From the NCBI GenBank assembly GCA_902559885.1, contig CACEJU010000007.1, forward strand, positions 1 through 53,151: DNA of 53,151 nt, written 5' to 3'. The notes under the pieces are model-generated. The model ran no database searches and was not told the DNA's origin. It was given only the letters and a program-made list of their open reading frames with translations. How positions within the stretch are numbered: the stretch's first letter is position 1; every line of letters begins with the position of its first letter. The stretch is from an uncultured SAR86 cluster bacterium. GTDB lineage: Bacteria; Pseudomonadota; Gammaproteobacteria; Magnimaribacterales; D2472. Shown piece by piece: positions 17,695-26,094 of the stretch. The translations under genes and the position numbers were made by a program.

Positions 17695-18156
17695 ATGCTA
17701 CATGTAATTAAATCAAATGAAATCGATACCATAATAGGAAAAGAGTTAGGAAAGTCTGACTGGGTTCTAGTTGATCAAGATAGAATTGATAAATTTGCTG
17801 ATGCAACAATGGATCATCAGTTTATTCATGTTGATCCTGAACAAGCCAATCCAATATTTGGCTCTACAATAGCGCATGGCTTTCTTTCACTTTCTTTAAC
17901 AGCTGGAATACCTTTCCAACAAGAAATTGGTTTAGTTATAGATGGAACTAAAATGGGTCTTAATTACGGTTTAGATAAAGTAAGGTTTTTAAGTCCGGTG
18001 CCAGTAAATTCAGAAGTGAGATTATCCATGAAATGTATAGATATCACTGAAAAAAATCCTGGACAGTTTTTATCAAAACTAGAGGTTACGATGGAAATAA
18101 AAGGAGTTGAAAAGCCTGCTTTTGTAGCTGAAACTTTAAGTATGTTTGTGCTTTAA
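17695..18156 (+). CDS. MaoC-like hot-dog hydratase
   Basis: This 153-aa protein has the hydratase-2 signature of (R)-specific enoyl-CoA hydratases: A-D-A-T-M-D-H-Q-F-I-H-V-D followed by F-G-S-T-I-A-H-G-F-L. The Asp-x4-His pair (D and H in D-H-Q-F-I-H) is the probable catalytic dyad. It would hydrate trans-2-enoyl-CoA thioesters in the cytoplasm; NodN/MaoC-type relatives act on various thioesters. It follows the acyl-CoA ligase by 1 nt, so the two likely work on the same pool. Its TAA stop lies within the TTAA (18153-18156) that also supplies the gatB stop on the other strand. Confidence 0.88.
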   Translation: MLHVIKSNEIDTIIGKELGKSDWVLVDQDRIDKFADATMDHQFIHVDPEQANPIFGSTIAHGFLSLSLTAGIPFQQEIGLVIDGTKMGLNYGLDKVRFLSPVPVNSEVRLSMKCIDITEKNPGQFLSKLEVTMEIKGVEKPAFVAETLSMFVL

Positions 18157-19580
18157 GAAAGTAATTTTTTTAGAACTTCATTGACATTTTTTGGATTGGC
18201 CTTGCCTTTTGATTCTTTCATAACTTGGCCAACAAAAAATCCAAATAACTTATCTTTACCAGCTCTGTACGCAGCTACTTGATCAGGATTATCACTAACA
18301 ACTTTATTGCATATTTCTTCAATTAATCCCGAATCTTTTATTTGAACCAATCCTTCGCTTTCAATTATAGAGTCAACAGTATCACCCGTTTCCCAGATCT
18401 TTTCCAAAACAGTTTTAGCTATTTTCCCTGAAATTGTCTCATCATTAATCCTTATAATTAATGCAGAGAAATTATTAATTTCTAGTTTAGATTCGCTTAG
18501 GAGGACATTATCCTTATTCAAAAGCGCATTAACTTCACCAATAAGCCATCTTGCGGCTAGTTGAGGGTTCATGCTTTCTGCAGCAGCAGTCTCAAACATT
18601 TTTGACATTTCTTTTGAGGTTGCAATTATCTTTGCGTCTGCCTCATCTAGATTAAAAACATCTATATATCTTGATACCTTTGCTTTAGGTAGTTCAGGCA
18701 TATTATTTTTAATTTCGTTGATTTCATTTTGATCAATGACAATAGGTAAAAGGTCTGGCTCAGGAAAATATCTATAATCATTAGCAGCTTCTTTAGATCT
18801 CATAGATCTTGTTTCATTTTTATCGCTGTCATATAGTCTTGTTTCCTGAACAATTTTTTCACCTTTTTCTAATAACTTAATTTGTCTATTTACTTCGTGT
18901 CTGATAGCTCTATCAATAAATCTAAATGAATTAATATTTTTAAGCTCTGCTCGAGTTCCCAATTCAGTATCTTCTGGTTTTTTAATCGACACATTTACAT
19001 CGCACCTCATAGATCCTTGCGACATATTCCCATCACAGATATCAAGGTATGTTACTAATTGGTGAATCGCTTTAAAGTATGCAACTGCCTCCTCAGGGCT
19101 TGAGATTTCAGGCTCTGAAACAATTTCTAAGAGTGGGGTGCCCGCTCTATTTAAATCAACACCGGTTTTACCATCAAAAAGATCATGTACTGACTTTCCA
19201 GCATCCTCTTCTAAATGAGCTCTTGTGATGTTAATAATTTTTTCTTTATTATCAACATAAATAGCTATTTCACCATTTTCAACAATTGGTTTATTCATTT
19301 GAGTAATTTGATAACCTTTTGGAAGGTCAGGATAAAAATAGTTTTTTCTATCAAAAAACGAGATACTATTAATCGTTGAATTTGTTGCCAATCCAAACAT
19401 TATTGCTTTATTGAAAGCCTCTCTATTGGGAACTGGTAATACTCCAGGTAGCCCAAGATCTACATAGTCAACTTGAGTATTTGGATTTGAACCAAACTGG
19501 GTTGAGGCCCCAGAAAATAATTTTGTTTTTGTTGATAATTGAACGTGTATTTCAAGTCCTATTGTTGTTTCCCAAGACAC
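18153..19580 (-). CDS. gatB: Asp-tRNA(Asn)/Glu-tRNA(Gln) amidotransferase subunit B
   Basis: GatB binds the misacylated tRNA and activates its Asp or Glu carboxyl before amidation by GatA. The 475-aa product has the usual length and the conserved N-terminus T-I-G-L-E-I-H-V-Q-L, the cradle motif R-A-G-T-P-L-L-E-I-V-S-E-P, and M-R-C-D-V-N-V-S-I. It ends in a YqeY-like tail domain with G-K-A-N-P-K-x-V. The start codon is GTG at 19578-19580, overlapping the gatA stop by one base. Its stop shares the palindromic TTAA with the MaoC gene. Confidence 0.97.
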   Translation of the reverse strand: MSWETTIGLEIHVQLSTKTKLFSGASTQFGSNPNTQVDYVDLGLPGVLPVPNREAFNKAIMFGLATNSTINSISFFDRKNYFYPDLPKGYQITQMNKPIVENGEIAIYVDNKEKIINITRAHLEEDAGKSVHDLFDGKTGVDLNRAGTPLLEIVSEPEISSPEEAVAYFKAIHQLVTYLDICDGNMSQGSMRCDVNVSIKKPEDTELGTRAELKNINSFRFIDRAIRHEVNRQIKLLEKGEKIVQETRLYDSDKNETRSMRSKEAANDYRYFPEPDLLPIVIDQNEINEIKNNMPELPKAKVSRYIDVFNLDEADAKIIATSKEMSKMFETAAAESMNPQLAARWLIGEVNALLNKDNVLLSESKLEINNFSALIIRINDETISGKIAKTVLEKIWETGDTVDSIIESEGLVQIKDSGLIEEICNKVVSDNPDQVAAYRAGKDKLFGFFVGQVMKESKGKANPKNVNEVLKKLLS

Positions 19581-21031
19581 TATGAGACCCCCTTTGAAGG
19601 GTTCTGATTATGAAAATCAGTATTTACTTGAAAATTGTGACCAACTTGCAATACAGTAGATTCATCAAGATGATTCCCAATTATTTGTAATCCAAGAGGC
19701 ATATTATTCTCAAATCCACTCGGAATAGACATTGCAGGAAGGCCAGCCAGGTTTGCAGGAATTGTAAATAAATCTTCAAGATACATTTGTATTGGATCCC
19801 CTGATTTCGAGCCGGCTGCAAATGCAGGACCTCTTGTAGTAGGGCTCACAATAACATCTACTTCCTTAAAGGCATTATCAAAATCATTTTTTATTAATCT
19901 TCTTACCTGTTGGGCTTTTTTATAGTAAGCATCATAGAAGCCTGCTGATAAAACATATGTACCAATTAAAATTCTTCTTTTAACTTCTTCACCAAAACCC
20001 TCAGTTCGAGAATTAATATATAAATTTTCAAGATCAGTTATGTTATCAGTTCTGAAGCCATACTTAACACCATCATATCTTGATAGGTTTGAAGAGCATT
20101 CAGCAGGAGCAATAACATAATATGTTGGAACAGAAAGCGAGATATTGGGTATGCTTACTTCAACTATTTCTGCACCAAGTTTTTTTAATTGATCCAGAGA
20201 AGATTCAAAATTTTTAACTACATTTTGATCAAGTTTAGAGAGATCAAACTCTTTAACAATTCCGATTTTTTTATTTTTAATTTCATTATTTAGATTATGA
20301 GTAAAATCAGGTATTTCAACATTTAATGAAGTTGTATCTTTTTTATCGTAAGAACACATTTCATTTAAAAGTAAAGCACAGTCCTCAACAGTTCTTGCCA
20401 TTGGTCCTGCTTGGTCAAGGCTAGAGGCAAAAGCAATCATGCCCCATCTTGAAATTCTTCCATAAGTTGGTTTTAAACCACTTATTCCACATAGTGATGC
20501 TGGCTGCCTTATTGAGCCACCTGTATCTGTACCACTAGCAGCTGCAACTATTCCAGCAGCGACTGCAGCCGCAGAACCGCCAGAGCTTCCACCAGGAACA
20601 AAGTCTTTATTCCAAGGGTTGAGAACATTTCCATAAAAGCTAGTTTCATTTGAAGAGCCCATTGCAAATTCATCCATGTTAGTCTTACCAACGGACAAAC
20701 AGCCAGCTTTTTCAAGATTCTCAATAGCTGTTGCTGTATATGGCGGTACAAAGTTAGAAAGCATTTTTGAACCACAAGTTGTTAAAATATCTTTTGTGCA
20801 AAATAGGTCTTTTTGTGCAATTGGAATGCCTTCAAGTGAAGAGAAGGCATCTTTTGAATCAAGCTCTTTTGCAGCTTTATATGAACCCTCTTTATTAAGA
20901 GTTACAAATGCATTTAGATCTTTATGTTCATCAATCAATTGAAAGGTTTCATCTAATAACTCAGTAGGTGAAATATCCTTATTATTGAGCATTTCATTGA
21001 GCTCTTTTATTGATTTATATTGTATTGTCAT
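19580..21031 (-). CDS. gatA: Asp-tRNA(Asn)/Glu-tRNA(Gln) amidotransferase subunit A
   Basis: GatA is the glutaminase of the GatCAB complex and feeds ammonia to GatB. It is an amidase-signature enzyme of 483 aa. The Ser-cisSer-Lys triad is visible as the Lys in P-I-A-Q-K-D-L-F and the serines in P-G-G-S-S-G-G-S-A-A-A-V-A-A-G and G-T-D-T-G-G-S-I-R. It overlaps gatC by 4 bp. Whether the complex makes Asn-tRNA, Gln-tRNA or both depends on AsnRS/GlnRS genes not in this window. Confidence 0.97.
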   Translation of the reverse strand: MTIQYKSIKELNEMLNNKDISPTELLDETFQLIDEHKDLNAFVTLNKEGSYKAAKELDSKDAFSSLEGIPIAQKDLFCTKDILTTCGSKMLSNFVPPYTATAIENLEKAGCLSVGKTNMDEFAMGSSNETSFYGNVLNPWNKDFVPGGSSGGSAAAVAAGIVAAASGTDTGGSIRQPASLCGISGLKPTYGRISRWGMIAFASSLDQAGPMARTVEDCALLLNEMCSYDKKDTTSLNVEIPDFTHNLNNEIKNKKIGIVKEFDLSKLDQNVVKNFESSLDQLKKLGAEIVEVSIPNISLSVPTYYVIAPAECSSNLSRYDGVKYGFRTDNITDLENLYINSRTEGFGEEVKRRILIGTYVLSAGFYDAYYKKAQQVRRLIKNDFDNAFKEVDVIVSPTTRGPAFAAGSKSGDPIQMYLEDLFTIPANLAGLPAMSIPSGFENNMPLGLQIIGNHLDESTVLQVGHNFQVNTDFHNQNPSKGVS

Positions 21032-21309
21032 TCAACGACTCTGGGGACTAAAAAGTAATCTTCATTAGAATCAGGCGCATTAGATAAAAATTTTGATTTT
21101 CTATCTTTTGAATTTAAATCATCATTTCTGAGTCTTGCGGTCATTTCTAGGGGGCTTGACAAAGGATCAACATTTTCAGTATTTGCATCATTTAACTGAT
21201 CAACAAATTCTAAAATTTCCTCTAGATCTGATATTAATTTATCACCTTTCTCATTTTCTAGAGAAAGTCTTGATAAGTGTGCAATTGTTGAAACCGTTTC
21301 TTTATCCAT
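21028..21309 (-). CDS. gatC: Asp-tRNA(Asn)/Glu-tRNA(Gln) amidotransferase subunit C
   Basis: GatC is the small scaffold subunit that holds GatA and GatB together. The 93-aa product has the family pattern T-I-A-H-L-S-R-L-S-L-E near the N-terminus, the I-L-E-F-V-D-Q-L block, and a C-terminal Y-F-L-V-P-R-V-V-E. It is first in the gatCAB operon. There is no Shine-Dalgarno; a TATAAT ends 8 nt before the ATG, so the mRNA is probably leaderless or nearly so. Confidence 0.95.
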   Translation of the reverse strand: MDKETVSTIAHLSRLSLENEKGDKLISDLEEILEFVDQLNDANTENVDPLSSPLEMTARLRNDDLNSKDRKSKFLSNAPDSNEDYFLVPRVVE

Positions 21310-21317
21310 ATGCTATT

Positions 21318-21323
21318 ATTATA
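21318..21323 (-). promoter_or_regulatory. Promoter -10 of gatCAB (near-leaderless)
   Basis: On the minus strand TATAAT is followed by 8 nt and then the gatC ATG, which puts the predicted start of transcription 0-2 nt before the start codon. No AGG-type ribosome site exists between them. A -35 match is weak. Confidence 0.55.
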
Positions 21324-21380
21324 TAAGGTTGCAAAATATTAACCTAACTAAAAAAATATTAATATTAATTTAGGAAAAAA

Positions 21381-22430
21381 ATGGAATTTAATTTATTTAA
21401 AACAGTAAGAGGCTACTTTTCAAATGACCTATCAATTGATTTAGGTACTGCAAATACTCTTATTTATACAAAGGATGTAGGTATAGTGTTAAATGAGCCT
21501 TCTGTAGTTGCAATTAGAGAATCACGAGGTCAAAAAACTGTAGTTGCAGTTGGTACTGAAGCTAAAAAAATGCTTGGTAGAACACCAGGTAATATTAAAG
21601 CAATAAGGCCTTTATCAGAGGGTGTTATTGCAGACTTCCAGGTGACTGAAAAAATGCTGCAGCATTTTATAGCAAAAGTTCATGAACAAAGATTTATAAA
21701 ACCAAGCCCTCGTGTTTTAGTTTGTGTGCCTTGCAGATCTACCCAGGTTGAAAGAAGAGCTATTAGAGAATCAGTTCTTGGTGCTGGAGCAAGAGATGTC
21801 AAGTTAATTGAGGAGCCAATGGCTGCAGCAATTGGTGCTGGTCTTCCTGTTGAAGAAGCAAGTGGAAATATGGTTGTGGATATTGGAGGAGGAACTTCTG
21901 AAATTGCAATCTTGTCTCTAAACGGTGTTGTATATGCAGAATCTGTAAAAATTGGTGGAGATAAGATGGATGAATCTATCACATCTTGGATTAGAAGGAA
22001 TTACGGTTGTGTTATTGGTGAATCAACGGCTGAAAAAATTAAATACTCAATTGGTTGTGCTACACCTGAATCAGAAAAAAAAGAAATGGCCATCACAGGG
22101 AGAAATTTAGCAGAGGGAATACCTGAAACCTTTACCGTGAATAGTGAACAGATTTTTGATGCCATGAAAGATCCTTTATATGGCATGGTAAGAGCTATAA
22201 GGAATGCTTTAGAATTATCACCTCCAGAACTAGCAGCAGATATCGCTGAGAGAGGGATAGTTTTAACAGGTGGCGGAGCTCTTCTTAGAGACCTAGATAA
22301 ACTCATTGCAAATTCTACAGGCATTCCAGTATTAGTTGCAGAGGATCCATTAACTTGTGTTGCCAGAGGTGGAGGCCAGGCTCTTGAAATAATGGACAAA
22401 TATAATATTGATTTATTGTCATCTGAGTAA
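21381..22430 (+). CDS. mreB: Rod-shape determining protein MreB
   Basis: MreB is the bacterial actin that guides lateral cell-wall synthesis at the inner membrane. The 349-aa product (E. coli 347) has the actin-fold nucleotide motifs D-L-G-T-A-N-T (phosphate 1), D-I-G-G-G-T-S-E-I (phosphate 2), and L-T-G-G-G-A-L-L (adenosine). An N-terminal stretch ([11 protein letters not shown]) can act as a membrane anchor. An AGGAAAAAA Shine-Dalgarno precedes the ATG. It heads mreBCD, divergent from gatC across 71 bp. Confidence 0.98.
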   Translation: MEFNLFKTVRGYFSNDLSIDLGTANTLIYTKDVGIVLNEPSVVAIRESRGQKTVVAVGTEAKKMLGRTPGNIKAIRPLSEGVIADFQVTEKMLQHFIAKVHEQRFIKPSPRVLVCVPCRSTQVERRAIRESVLGAGARDVKLIEEPMAAAIGAGLPVEEASGNMVVDIGGGTSEIAILSLNGVVYAESVKIGGDKMDESITSWIRRNYGCVIGESTAEKIKYSIGCATPESEKKEMAITGRNLAEGIPETFTVNSEQIFDAMKDPLYGMVRAIRNALELSPPELAADIAERGIVLTGGGALLRDLDKLIANSTGIPVLVAEDPLTCVARGGGQALEIMDKYNIDLLSSE

Positions 22431-22436
22431 AAGGTT

Positions 22437-23267
22437 ATGGCGATTAATACGCCTATAAATTCATTTATATTTGGATTTTATGTCCTGTTATCTTCTTTAA
22501 TTCTATATTTTGACATCGCACATAATAAATTTGAGAAAGTTAAAAACTCATATAATGCAGTTGTAATATCAAGCAATTACATAATAGATAAGAATTTAGA
22601 GAGTATTAGTTTTTTCTATAAGTCTTTTCAAAACAATCAAAGCCTGCTTCGAGAGAACCAAAATCTTTCATATCAATTAGACCAACTTAAGGTTGAAAAT
22701 TTTTTATTAAAGAATTTTGATATGTATTTTAATGATTTTTATAAAAAAGATATGCTTGAAACTTTTAGCAGTGTATCTAATAGAGTTTATATCTCGAAAA
22801 TTGCTAGCTTTGATACAGATAATTATTTTTGTTGCACTAATCATGAGCTTATATTGAATAATTTTGAAGGTATACCAAAAGATTTGATAGCTAATAGGCC
22901 AGTAATAAGCAAGTCAGGTATTGTCGGACAAGCATATGATGTAATTAATGACTCAATAAAAGTTATTTTGCTAAGTGATGCTAGACATATAACACCATTA
23001 AAATCTGGAGATTTTTTTTGTAATGCTAAAGGTGTTGGTAGGCCAAATCTATTATCCTGCTCATTGAATACGCTAATACATCAAAACAAATTAGAGATAG
23101 GGGATCTTTTTTATACCTCAGGAATGGGGGGTGTTTTTCCAGTGAATATTTTAATAGGAGAGTTGGTCGCAATAAATAAAGTGGACGATAATGAATATTT
23201 ACTTGAAATATATCTCTATCAATCAGTTATTAATGAAAATGTTTTAGGAATTCTGATTGATGAATAA
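22437..23267 (+). CDS. mreC: Rod-shape determining protein MreC
   Basis: MreC is a bitopic inner-membrane protein that links MreB to periplasmic wall synthases such as PBP2-RodA. The 276-aa product is shorter than E. coli MreC (367 aa). It has one N-terminal membrane helix (about 10-27), a coiled coil (about 60-92, L-R-E-N-Q-N-L-S-Y-Q-L-D-Q-L), and a beta-rich periplasmic domain with N-R-P-V-I-S-K-S-G-I-V-G-Q and S-D-A-R-H. The identification is firm because of those motifs and its place after mreB. Confidence 0.93.
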   Translation: MAINTPINSFIFGFYVLLSSLILYFDIAHNKFEKVKNSYNAVVISSNYIIDKNLESISFFYKSFQNNQSLLRENQNLSYQLDQLKVENFLLKNFDMYFNDFYKKDMLETFSSVSNRVYISKIASFDTDNYFCCTNHELILNNFEGIPKDLIANRPVISKSGIVGQAYDVINDSIKVILLSDARHITPLKSGDFFCNAKGVGRPNLLSCSLNTLIHQNKLEIGDLFYTSGMGGVFPVNILIGELVAINKVDDNEYLLEIYLYQSVINENVLGILIDE

Positions 23268-23748
23268 TATAGGCTACCTAAGAATATTTTTTATAATTTT
23301 AGTAACGTTGTTCTTTGAGAATATTTTGTCTGCTTTATTTCTTAAATTTAATTTTTACATTCCCTTTACTTTTTTAGTATTCAGTTATATTCACTATAAA
23401 AAAACCAATGGCATTTCTGCTACAGGAAGCTTTTTTATAGGTATATTAGTTGATCTTATTTCACAAAACCCATTTGGATTGAATGCATTAATGTTTTGTT
23501 TAATGGCCCTTATAATAAGTTACTATAAAAATATATTTAAATTATTTTCTTATTTTCAAATCTGCATTTTTTTTAGCCTGTCGGCAACATTCTATGTTGG
23601 CTTTACAAATTTAATTTCTAATATTGGTATATTTTCCTATACAAATCTTTTTAGCTCTTTACTAGCTTCTTTTATTTTGTGCATATCATTGTCATTCATA
23701 AATCTTTATAACCCAAGGATTAAAAATAGACTTGGGATAAGGGATTAA
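23260..23748 (+). CDS. mreD: Rod-shape determining protein MreD
   Basis: MreD is a polytopic inner-membrane partner of MreC. The 162-aa product equals E. coli in length and is almost entirely hydrophobic, with five or six predicted helices and the family feature G-I-L-V-D-L-I-S-Q-N-P-F-G-L-N-A. I use the ATG at 23260 (a TTG lies one codon earlier); it overlaps the mreC stop by 8 bp. The next gene begins directly after its stop. Confidence 0.92.
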   Translation: MNNIGYLRIFFIILVTLFFENILSALFLKFNFYIPFTFLVFSYIHYKKTNGISATGSFFIGILVDLISQNPFGLNALMFCLMALIISYYKNIFKLFSYFQICIFFSLSATFYVGFTNLISNIGIFSYTNLFSSLLASFILCISLSFINLYNPRIKNRLGIRD

Positions 23749-26094
23749 ATGAATAAAGTAATAAAAATATTTAATAGACTGGTTCTCTTGATATTAATTA
23801 TGTTATTTATTTTATTTGGTTCAGCAATAACACTAATAAAAAAACCTGATCTTGGAATAAGGCTGTATAACAACTTTTTTTCAGAAAATATTTTTTTAGA
23901 ATTCTCAAACCTTGTTAATAATGGAACTTTCATATCACCAAGCTATGAAGTAAATGAATTTAAAGTAATAATTAATGAAAAAGACTATTTAACATTATCA
24001 AATCTTGAATTTGGGATTAATTTAATTAAATCGTTATCATCTAGAACATTAATTATCACTGAGTTTGCTCTATCAGATATAAAAATATCAGATGCTGATA
24101 TAGATTCAAGAAACAATACTAATATCTCAAATGAAGCCAGCTTTATTATTAATGGTAGAAACCTAAATGTTCTTGGATTTTCTTCAAAAACATTTGAAAT
24201 TAAAGCCACACCTTCATTAGTAAGTGCTGTTTTTTATGGGGGTGCAATTTCAGATCTAAGCTTTTTATCTCTTAAGATAAATTCAAGAGACAACTATCAA
24301 ACATGGTCATATAAATCTGAACATAATTTTGGTAACGATGAATTGGCACAATTAAAAATTATTAATCTCGAAGACTATAATGAGGTTGATTATACGACTT
24401 ATGTAACTGCTAAAGGCAAGCTAAACAGTCAATTTCAAAACATTAGTTCCTCATATTTTGTAAAAATCTCTGATTCACGATTTGTTCTCAATTCAGGTTT
24501 TTCCGTCAAGGATTTATCAGGTGATTTGCATATAACCAATGGAGATGTTGTTGGAAAATTCTCAGCTTATGCATTAGATCAAGAGCTTGATGGTGGACTA
24601 AATTATGACAAAGAAGGACTATCTTTATATACAGAAATGACATTTGATATGGCAGAGGTTATTAATGATTCGGCTTATTTTTCTATTCAGGGTAAAGAAA
24701 TTTTTAGCTCTATTATAAAAATTGATCGAGATGGTAAATCTTCTATTAATTTAAAATCAAATATGACAAATACATCAATTAAATCTTTAATTGATGAGTT
24801 AAATAAACCGCTTCAATTAAATCTTGATACCGAAATTAATATTAATGATTTATCAAAACCAATTTATGCAGTAAAAAATTCATTATTCAAAGTTATATAT
24901 GATCCAAGCAAAAACTCAGGTTTTTTTGCTACTGGAGAAAAATATTTAAATACAGATATCCCAATTTCGAATTCTTTTAATATATTTCTTGATATAAGTG
25001 AATTTAAATATTCAGATATAGAGTTCAGCACAAGCGAGGGAGATTCAAACATTAAACTTCTCGAAATCATGGTAGATGAGTTTAATTTTTATGATTCAAT
25101 ATTAAAGAATCAATTTTTTGAAATAAATTTTTTAAATAATGAAACCAGAGTTGAGATATCTGGAGATGATTTGAATGGTATTATAACCTCCGATAATACT
25201 GGGTTTACTAGAATTGATATTGAAAATTCAACTATCAATAATCTAAAGCTTATAAATGCTGATGAATCCAATTCTGATTCAATTATTAATCTAAGATTAA
25301 TTGGATCAAATATAGAAGTTAACGAATATATTTTTGAAAGCTTAGATCTTTATTTTTTAAGAAATAAAAATATCACCACGATAGATAATATAAATATTAA
25401 GAGCGATAGAGTTAATGTAAGTTCATATGAGAATAACAGTAAAGCTTACATAAGCCATAATAAAATATCTGATTTATATAAGATAAAAGGTAAATTTGAT
25501 ATTTATAATGATGGTAAGTTTTTTAAAAACCTTATTCCATATGATTTCTCTTACCTTAATACAGATTTAAATATCCAATGGAATAGCAGAATAGATCTTA
25601 CTAATCTTGAAGGTGAGATTGATTTTTTGCTTAAAGACTTATCTGTAAAAAATGAAATATCTAATTCTGGATTTTTAAGAACTCTCAAACTATTTAATTT
25701 AGATTCACTTGTAAATAACATCGAAGATATTAATCGAAATGAAAGTTTAAATATAAAAAGAGCAGAGGGAAATATGATAATAGGCAAAAATAGAGCCCTC
25801 ATCCAAGACCCTTTGGTTTTTAGTACAAATGAAGCAGAAATGAAATGGTCCGGTGAGATATTAAAAAATAATAAAGGTAATTTGAATAATTTAAATTTAG
25901 ATCTTTCCTTAAGACTAAAAGTCTCTGAAAACTTGCCATGGTATGCAGCTTTAATCGGAGGAATTCCAGCTGTTTTTGGAAGCCTTGTTATTGAAGATAT
26001 TTTTGATGAGAATATAAAAAAAGCTTCCTCACTAGAGTTCAAGGTAAAAGGGACTATAGATGAGCCAATAATTGAAAGATTAGATCAAGAATAA
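23749..26094 (+). CDS. yhdP: YhdP-family AsmA-like protein, shortened
   Basis: YhdP proteins span the envelope as bridges that help move phospholipids to the outer membrane. The 781-aa product has an N-terminal membrane helix (about 10-30), then a long beta-repeat region typical of RBG/AsmA-like tubes. Its C-terminal segment around A-L-I-G-G-I-P-A-V-F-G-S-L-V-I-E-D-I-F followed by V-K-G-T-I-D-E-P is characteristic of YhdP. E. coli YhdP has about 1266 residues, so this version is roughly 40% shorter. It follows mreD immediately; maf and rng, which usually lie between mreD and yhdP, are absent. Its end overlaps convergent mgtE by 15 bp. Confidence 0.8.
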   Translation: MNKVIKIFNRLVLLILIMLFILFGSAITLIKKPDLGIRLYNNFFSENIFLEFSNLVNNGTFISPSYEVNEFKVIINEKDYLTLSNLEFGINLIKSLSSRTLIITEFALSDIKISDADIDSRNNTNISNEASFIINGRNLNVLGFSSKTFEIKATPSLVSAVFYGGAISDLSFLSLKINSRDNYQTWSYKSEHNFGNDELAQLKIINLEDYNEVDYTTYVTAKGKLNSQFQNISSSYFVKISDSRFVLNSGFSVKDLSGDLHITNGDVVGKFSAYALDQELDGGLNYDKEGLSLYTEMTFDMAEVINDSAYFSIQGKEIFSSIIKIDRDGKSSINLKSNMTNTSIKSLIDELNKPLQLNLDTEININDLSKPIYAVKNSLFKVIYDPSKNSGFFATGEKYLNTDIPISNSFNIFLDISEFKYSDIEFSTSEGDSNIKLLEIMVDEFNFYDSILKNQFFEINFLNNETRVEISGDDLNGIITSDNTGFTRIDIENSTINNLKLINADESNSDSIINLRLIGSNIEVNEYIFESLDLYFLRNKNITTIDNINIKSDRVNVSSYENNSKAYISHNKISDLYKIKGKFDIYNDGKFFKNLIPYDFSYLNTDLNIQWNSRIDLTNLEGEIDFLLKDLSVKNEISNSGFLRTLKLFNLDSLVNNIEDINRNESLNIKRAEGNMIIGKNRALIQDPLVFSTNEAEMKWSGEILKNNKGNLNNLNLDLSLRLKVSENLPWYAALIGGIPAVFGSLVIEDIFDENIKKASSLEFKVKGTIDEPIIERLDQE

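Noticed and set aside
22001..22399. 132-codon open frame antisense to mreB
   Set aside because: Fully inside mreB on the other strand, with no independent start signals.
25551..26042. 163-codon open frame antisense to yhdP
   Set aside because: Ser/Phe/Lys-rich composition and full overlap with yhdP mark it as a mirror frame.
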